From positions 744,001 to 808,000 of the forward strand of contig JACKAM010000002.1 of assembly GCA_020635075.1 (NCBI GenBank): 64,000 bases of DNA. Reading direction: 5' to 3'. Of this stretch, positions 59,442-64,000 are shown piece by piece. Both the position numbers and the translations under genes were made by a program. The notes below the pieces were generated by a model. The model saw nothing but the letters and a program-made list of their open reading frames with translations, made no database searches and was not told the origin of the DNA. The DNA is from Pseudobdellovibrionaceae bacterium. Its GTDB lineage: Bacteria > Bdellovibrionota > Bdellovibrionia > Bdellovibrionales > UBA1609. Each line of letters starts with the position of its first letter. Positions within the stretch are counted from its first letter, which is position 1.

Positions 59442-60581
59442 TTACTCCGCCCAGGTGTATCCCAACTTAAATATGGTAGTTCCGGTGTTAATATAAACGC
59501 CCGTCGGCTGATTGCCAGAGATCGGATCAGGCAGACTGGCTTGACCGTCAAAAAGAGACTTGTCCAAAGTATGGGAGAGCTGCCAATAGAACTGGTGTTT
59601 TCGATCCATCACAATCCGTGAACCCACGTAAATTCCCAAAGAATAGGTCTCTTGCTTGGAGCCCGAGCGTATATTAATGCCGGTTTTCCCTTCCTGCTGG
59701 TCGCCCCTGGGCAGCAGTTGAACTCCGGCCTCCCACAGGTGGGAAACACTCGTCGGTTGCTGAATACCCAAGGTTATTGATGGACCGGATGTCCTCACAC
59801 GGATGCGATCAGGATCATTGGCTGGGACATTGATACGATACTCTCTGAATCCAACGCCGACAAAGAGCATGGGGGATTTGCGATCCAAACCAAAAGACTT
59901 GCGAAAAAAGAGGCTGCCAGCCCACCATTGATGATCTGCGGGAATTCTTCTAGTTCCGGCCGGATCACCTCGAATCTCTGAAGCCAGACTTGTCGCAAAG
60001 TCGGCGCGAAATCCCAAAAAAGGTGTGATCCAGATAGTCGCATCGGCTGACACTATGGGGCCAAAAGAGTGATGGCGCCGATACCAGTAATTGCTGTTCG
60101 AGTCCTGGTAAAACACTCCGACTGCAGCGCCGACTTCAACCAGATTTTGCCTCAGATCCCTTGGGTGCAGGAGGTTCTTAAACTCCTGAATGCTCTCTTC
60201 CGAGCCCCCGAGAAAAAAATCTCGCATTTGTTCCGCAACTTCCTGCTGCTGGGTCTCCACCTCCACCGTCACGGGCTCCTGAGCACCCTGCTGGTCAGTG
60301 GCAGGATCTGATCCGGGCTTGGCGTCAGTCTTCTCTTGGGTCGATATCTTAGGCTGGACTTTAGTACCATCGGTCTTTGGTAGAGTTTGTAGCGAATCCG
60401 TTCGAGGTGTGGTCTTTGTTTCTGGCCGGACCGTGTAGCGACTGGAATCGAGAGAGTTTTTATCTGGAGACTTCCCACTTGAACGCAAAAGAGTAGCACT
60501 TGAGGGGTCGACCTGGCCAAAAGCCAAGCTCGCTCCCAGTATTCCCGTTACCAAACTGCAAATGAAGAATCTAAAAATCAC
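59442..60581 (-). CDS. Outer-membrane beta-barrel protein
   Basis: 379 residues from a GTG with GGGGAG upstream. Signal peptide ends near LAFG. A low-complexity Ser/Thr/Gln/Lys region (about 25-110) is followed by a barrel-like domain with alternating strands, for example ATIWITPFLGFRADFATSL and LFVGVGFREYRI. The end is FKLGYTWAE. It has an IWITP-containing strand like the divergent neighbour protein, so the two barrels may be related. Function unknown. Confidence 0.65.
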   Translation of the reverse strand: MIFRFFICSLVTGILGASLAFGQVDPSSATLLRSSGKSPDKNSLDSSRYTVRPETKTTPRTDSLQTLPKTDGTKVQPKISTQEKTDAKPGSDPATDQQGAQEPVTVEVETQQQEVAEQMRDFFLGGSEESIQEFKNLLHPRDLRQNLVEVGAAVGVFYQDSNSNYWYRRHHSFGPIVSADATIWITPFLGFRADFATSLASEIRGDPAGTRRIPADHQWWAGSLFFRKSFGLDRKSPMLFVGVGFREYRINVPANDPDRIRVRTSGPSITLGIQQPTSVSHLWEAGVQLLPRGDQQEGKTGINIRSGSKQETYSLGIYVGSRIVMDRKHQFYWQLSHTLDKSLFDGQASLPDPISGNQPTGVYINTGTTIFKLGYTWAE

Positions 60582-60681
60582 CCCACTCTCCCCGATTAAA
60601 AATCGGCATTATTGCTTATCATCTTAATGGAAATTGACCCTTCTCCCCGAGAGAGAGAAAATAAAATTGAGCGTATTTTTC

Positions 60682-62280
60682 ATGACAAGATGTTACACGT
60701 TTGTGCTTTTGTTTTTTTCTCTTTTAGGTAACCTCTGTGTTTCTGTGGCACAGGACGATAGTCGACCTCTAGTTAGCGCTGAAGATGATTTGGTCACCAT
60801 TCGTAGCATTTCTGTTTTACCTGCAACCGACAACCTTCAGGGAATCTACTCCCGCCCTCTTGAGAACTATCTAATCGAGAAGATCAAAGAAGATCACCAT
60901 TGGGATTACGTGCAGGCGAACACCGTCGGCCCCGTTTTGTCACCGATGGAAATGGAGCACGACCCCTCCATTGTTCGTCAGGTCAGCCAGGGATTAAATG
61001 CCGATGCCTTTTTAGTTGCCAAAGTGACCAAGGGGCCCAACGGTGTTGCGCTCAGGCTTGATCTCTTTCTCGTCAAAGATGCTCTGCTGCTTGCTCAGGC
61101 GGAGGTCGCCAATCTTCAACAGTTTGATATAAAGTCCTTACAAGAACAGACGTCGATCCTTTGGTCACGAATTCAAAGTCAACTACCCTATCAGGGACGT
61201 GTTCTCAGCCGTCAGGGAACGAGAGTCACGGTCAATCTTGGCAAGCGGGATGGCATTACCAACGACACGGTTGTTAATGCCGTTCAAATTTTAAAACTTA
61301 AGCGACACCCAAAATTTCATTTTCTCGTCGGTGCAGAAAAAGAAATCATTGGCAAAATTAAAGTCCTCAAAGTCGATGAGACCTTGAGTTTCGGACGGGT
61401 CATTCTGGAAAAGGAAAAGGGGGCGATTGGTAAGGATGCTAAATTGGCCGGCCTGGATTCCGTATCTTACCCTGCCTCCGGCTCTCTTTCCGCTGCGGAC
61501 TCTGGCGGAGACCCACTGTCCCGGGCTGACAGCGATGTTAGCTTTGGCAAAAGCCCCACCGCTTGGGTTCCCAAACGCCCGCCCACGTTTGGCCAAATCG
61601 GTGCGCGCCTTGGTCTTGGTCAGTATGCCGGCAATATGTCGCTAACGGGAGTCGGATCTCTAAGCTCAAGTAACGGCCTATATCCTTCGGTAACCTTGGA
61701 CGGGGAAATCTGGATCACTCCAGACTGGACGGTGCATGCCCGCCTTACCCAGGGAATCATCCCCGTTAGTAACCCACGTTCAGGCTCAACTCCGGGAGAA
61801 CTTTCCCAGTCTTTGACGGAAACCGATCTGTCTGTCGGCTACACCTTTCATGCCGGGCCCAGCATTTGGGACTCAAAGGTCGAAGCCATATTTGGCTTTT
61901 CAAAATACCGGCTCTATACTGACGACTCTACCGCTCGCGGCTTTACCACCATGGATTTTAACGGCTTCAAGTTTGGCGGCAAAGGCTCTATCCCGGTGAC
62001 CGAAGATAACCTTTGGAGTGCTGGCGCCTACATTTTCTTCTTCTGGAATCCAACCATGAAAGAGAGTCCCGTCTCGTCAGGTGACGACAACGACGCCACC
62101 ATCAACCAATTTGGTCTTCTCTGTGGACGCAAGCTCTCAGAACATTTAAGGCTTGAGGCCTCGCTTGATTTTGCCATTTATTCGGCCAAATTCTCAGGTT
62201 CCGGCTCGCGAGCCGAACCCGCCACCAGCGCCAGCCATCGACACACCGGCCTCGCCGCCGGTATTTACTACCTGTTTTAA
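60682..62280 (+). CDS. Outer-membrane protein with periplasmic FlgT/TolB-N-like part
   Basis: 532 residues from the ATG at 60682; a TTG at 60667 with GAGAGAG upstream is an alternative. Signal peptide ends near CVSVA. About residues 20-160 (RSISVLPATDN..., ADAFLVAKVTKG) resemble TolB-N/CsgG-type folds. Next comes a QGTRVTVNLGKRDGI and GKIKVLKVDETLSFGRV region as in FlgT C-terminal domains. The last 200 residues form a barrel-like domain ending in YYLF. It is divergent from the other barrel gene. Fold links are tentative. Confidence 0.6.
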   Translation: MTRCYTFVLLFFSLLGNLCVSVAQDDSRPLVSAEDDLVTIRSISVLPATDNLQGIYSRPLENYLIEKIKEDHHWDYVQANTVGPVLSPMEMEHDPSIVRQVSQGLNADAFLVAKVTKGPNGVALRLDLFLVKDALLLAQAEVANLQQFDIKSLQEQTSILWSRIQSQLPYQGRVLSRQGTRVTVNLGKRDGITNDTVVNAVQILKLKRHPKFHFLVGAEKEIIGKIKVLKVDETLSFGRVILEKEKGAIGKDAKLAGLDSVSYPASGSLSAADSGGDPLSRADSDVSFGKSPTAWVPKRPPTFGQIGARLGLGQYAGNMSLTGVGSLSSSNGLYPSVTLDGEIWITPDWTVHARLTQGIIPVSNPRSGSTPGELSQSLTETDLSVGYTFHAGPSIWDSKVEAIFGFSKYRLYTDDSTARGFTTMDFNGFKFGGKGSIPVTEDNLWSAGAYIFFFWNPTMKESPVSSGDDNDATINQFGLLCGRKLSEHLRLEASLDFAIYSAKFSGSGSRAEPATSASHRHTGLAAGIYYLF

Positions 62281-62304
62281 TGGTACCAAGTCCCATAAAA
62301 AAAA

Positions 62305-62330
62305 GCCCGGTTAAGCTAACCGGGCTTTTT
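62305..62330. terminator. Rho-independent terminator, bidirectional
   Basis: GCCCGGTTA (62305-62313) and TAACCGGGC (62317-62325) have a 3-base loop, A8 before and T5 after. It serves the barrel gene (+) and groEL (-). Confidence 0.93.
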
Positions 62331-62382
62331 AGCTGACCTGCCCAACAAAGATCGTCGGGTAGTCACTGGACTAAGATGCCCC

Positions 62383-64000
62383 TTACATCATCGGCATTCC
62401 GCCCATTCCACCCATTCCGCCCATGTCGGCAGGCATTCCTTTTTCTTCTTTCTTAGGAGCTTCAGCGATCATGGTTTCAGTCGTCAGCATCAAAGAAGAT
62501 ACGGACGCTGCATTCTCAAGCGCGCAACGAACAACCTTAACTGGGTCCATGACGCCAGCCTTCAGCAGGTCTTCGTACTGCTCTTCCAAAGCGTTAAAAC
62601 CGTAAGCAGTGCTCTTATTGCTCAATACGCGATCAAGAACAATTGCTCCGTCAATACCGGCGTTACCAGCAATTTGACGAAGAGGCTCTTCACAAGCGCG
62701 AGCGATAATGCGAGCACCGAAGCGCTCTTCCTCACTAAGATCAAGGCCCTCAAGGTTGCGAGAAGCACGCAGAAGGGCCGTTCCGCCACCAGCTACGATA
62801 CCTTCTTCAACCGCTGCGCGAGTTGCGTTCAGAGCATCTTCAACGCGAGCCTTTTTCTCTTTCATTTCAACTTCAGAAGGAGCGCCAACATGGATGACAG
62901 CTACGCCGCCAGCCAACTTGGCTAGACGCTCTTTCAGCTTCTCTTTGTCGTAATCGCTAGTGGTCTCTTCAACCTGAGCGCGGATCTGGCTCACACGAGC
63001 TTGAATTTCCTTCTTCTCGCCAGCGCCATCGATGATGGTGGTGTTATCCTTGTCGATAACAATGCGCTTTGCATTTCCGAGGTCGGCCAAAGTCGCTTGC
63101 TCAAGCTTGCGGCCCATCTCTTCGCTAACAACAGTCCCGCCAGTCAGGACAGCGATGTCCTCAAGCATGGCCTTACGACGGTCGCCAAAGCCAGGAGCCT
63201 TAACAGCAGCAACTTGGAGAGTTCCACGCAGCTTGTTCACAACCAGGGTAGCAAGAGCTTCACCATCAACATCTTCAGCGATGATCACCAAAGGACGACC
63301 TTGCTTGGCAACGCCCTCCAGGATTGAGATCATGTCCTTCATGTTGCTGATCTTCTTGTCATAGATAAGAACAAATGGGTTCTCAAGAGCAGCTTCCATT
63401 CTCTCGGCGTTGGTAATGAAATAAGGAGAAAGGTAGCCGCGATCAAATTGCATGCCCTCAACTACGGTCAGCTCAGTCAGAGCGGTCTTGCTTTCCTCAA
63501 CCGTAATAACGCCCTCTTTACCAACTTTGTCCATGGCCTCAGCGATCATCTCGCCGATTTCCTTGTCGTTGTTGGCAGAAATGGCGCCCACTTGAGCGAT
63601 TTCTTTTTTGTCTTTTACGGGCTTGGCCATTTTAAAGAGGTCCTCTTTAATGGCGGCAACGGCTTTATCAACGCCCTTTTTTACAGACATGGGGTTGTGG
63701 CCAGCGCTGACGATCTTCGCGCCTTCGCGGAAGATGGCTTGAGCCAGAACAGTTGCAGTAGTTGTTCCGTCACCGGCATCGTCATTAGTTTTGCTGGCAA
63801 CTTCTTTAACCATCTGAGCGCCCATGTTTTCGAACTTGTTCTCAAGCTCGATTTCTTTGGCAACGGTCACGCCGTCTTTAGTGATCAGGGGGGCGCCAAA
63901 AGACTTTTCAATAACCACGTTACGGCCCTTAGGACCAAGAGTGACTTTAACCGCGTTTGCCAGAGTGTTCACTCCGCGCAAAATTGCGTTACGAGCATCT
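62383..64000 (-). CDS. groEL: Chaperonin GroEL, 5' end beyond the window
   Basis: 539 codons are visible, and the frame stays open to the right edge. The part just before GVNTLANAVKVTLGPKG reads DARNAILR, so about the first dozen residues are missing. Key features are GPKGRNVVIEKSFG, the DGTTT nucleotide motif, PGFGDRRKAMLEDIA and the C-terminal GGM repeats ending PMM. GroEL folds proteins in a ring with GroES; groES would lie just beyond the edge. Confidence 0.97.
   Translation of the reverse strand, partial: DARNAILRGVNTLANAVKVTLGPKGRNVVIEKSFGAPLITKDGVTVAKEIELENKFENMGAQMVKEVASKTNDDAGDGTTTATVLAQAIFREGAKIVSAGHNPMSVKKGVDKAVAAIKEDLFKMAKPVKDKKEIAQVGAISANNDKEIGEMIAEAMDKVGKEGVITVEESKTALTELTVVEGMQFDRGYLSPYFITNAERMEAALENPFVLIYDKKISNMKDMISILEGVAKQGRPLVIIAEDVDGEALATLVVNKLRGTLQVAAVKAPGFGDRRKAMLEDIAVLTGGTVVSEEMGRKLEQATLADLGNAKRIVIDKDNTTIIDGAGEKKEIQARVSQIRAQVEETTSDYDKEKLKERLAKLAGGVAVIHVGAPSEVEMKEKKARVEDALNATRAAVEEGIVAGGGTALLRASRNLEGLDLSEEERFGARIIARACEEPLRQIAGNAGIDGAIVLDRVLSNKSTAYGFNALEEQYEDLLKAGVMDPVKVVRCALENAASVSSLMLTTETMIAEAPKKEEKGMPADMGGMGGMGGMPMM

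Noticed and set aside
63979..63981. TTG as a start for groEL
   Set aside because: Upstream codons in frame (DARNAIL) match the GroEL N-terminus, so the gene continues beyond the window edge.

Overview
The window reads as a chromosomal segment of a Gram-negative member of the Bdellovibrionota (Bdellovibrio-like predatory bacteria or close relatives). It has an outer membrane (Tol system, beta-barrels, MCE lipid transport), a flagellar motor operon (flbD-motA-motB), a TIGR02147-family regulator and a very lysine-rich H1-like protein. It also has a complete-looking Tad/Flp pilus locus followed by an RHS-type protein and a small secreted protein. That last order matches the 'host-interaction' (hit) neighbourhood of Bdellovibrio bacteriovorus (Bd0108/Bd0109 next to flp genes). 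No insertion sequence, phage or CRISPR array is visible. Genes are tightly packed, many overlap by 1-50 bases, and no gene-free stretch exceeds 300 bases.

Layout, left to right. 0.1-7.7 kb (+): a degenerate GDPD-like membrane protein, tolQ-tolR-tolA-like-tolB, a glnE-type adenylyltransferase and a secreted cyclophilin, ended by a terminator. 7.7-15.2 kb (-): two secreted proteins of unknown function (one of 1332 residues), the flbD-motA-motB operon and a cyclic-nucleotide-binding protein. 15.3-17.4 kb (+): an SDR epimerase overlapping a GT51 transglycosylase with an acidic tail. 17.4-25.4 kb (-): a NodIJ-type ABC exporter, dusB and tRNA-Phe, a Cys/Met trans-sulfuration enzyme, uppP, a PEGA-domain kinase, and two truncated TadC/TadB-like membrane proteins. 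25.5 kb (+): the H1-like protein. 25.8-30.4 kb (-): an MCE (Mla-type) lipid transporter operon with two permeases and two ATPases. 30.5-34.0 kb (+): mdh-sucC-sucD-ndk.

34.2-45 kb is mixed: a Cys-repeat secreted protein, a putative secreted zinc peptidase divergent from a TIGR02147 regulator, a TPR lipoprotein, a RodZ-like protein, a GT39 glycosyltransferase, a degenerate PHP protein, a ferredoxin, a DnaQ-like exonuclease, nadE and a DUF2203 protein. 45.0-57.4 kb is the Tad/Flp region: an unusual poly-glycine prepilin (-), then on + a TPR protein, flp, a small membrane protein, the prepilin peptidase, three minor prepilins, cpaB, cpaC, a fused cpaE-cpaF, tadB, an RHS/YD protein and a small secreted hit-like protein. 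No tadC is present here. 57.6-64 kb: small secreted and membrane proteins, a CheY-like regulator, a DedA protein, two divergent outer-membrane-barrel proteins and groEL, which runs off the right edge.

The two most interesting systems are the Tad locus with its hit-like tail and the heteromeric MCE transporter, in which one ATPase has an altered Walker B. Several proteins keep a recognisable fold but lack catalytic residues (GDPD-like and PHP-like). Two genes, flbD and the GT39 gene, have their start codon inside the loop of an inverted repeat.
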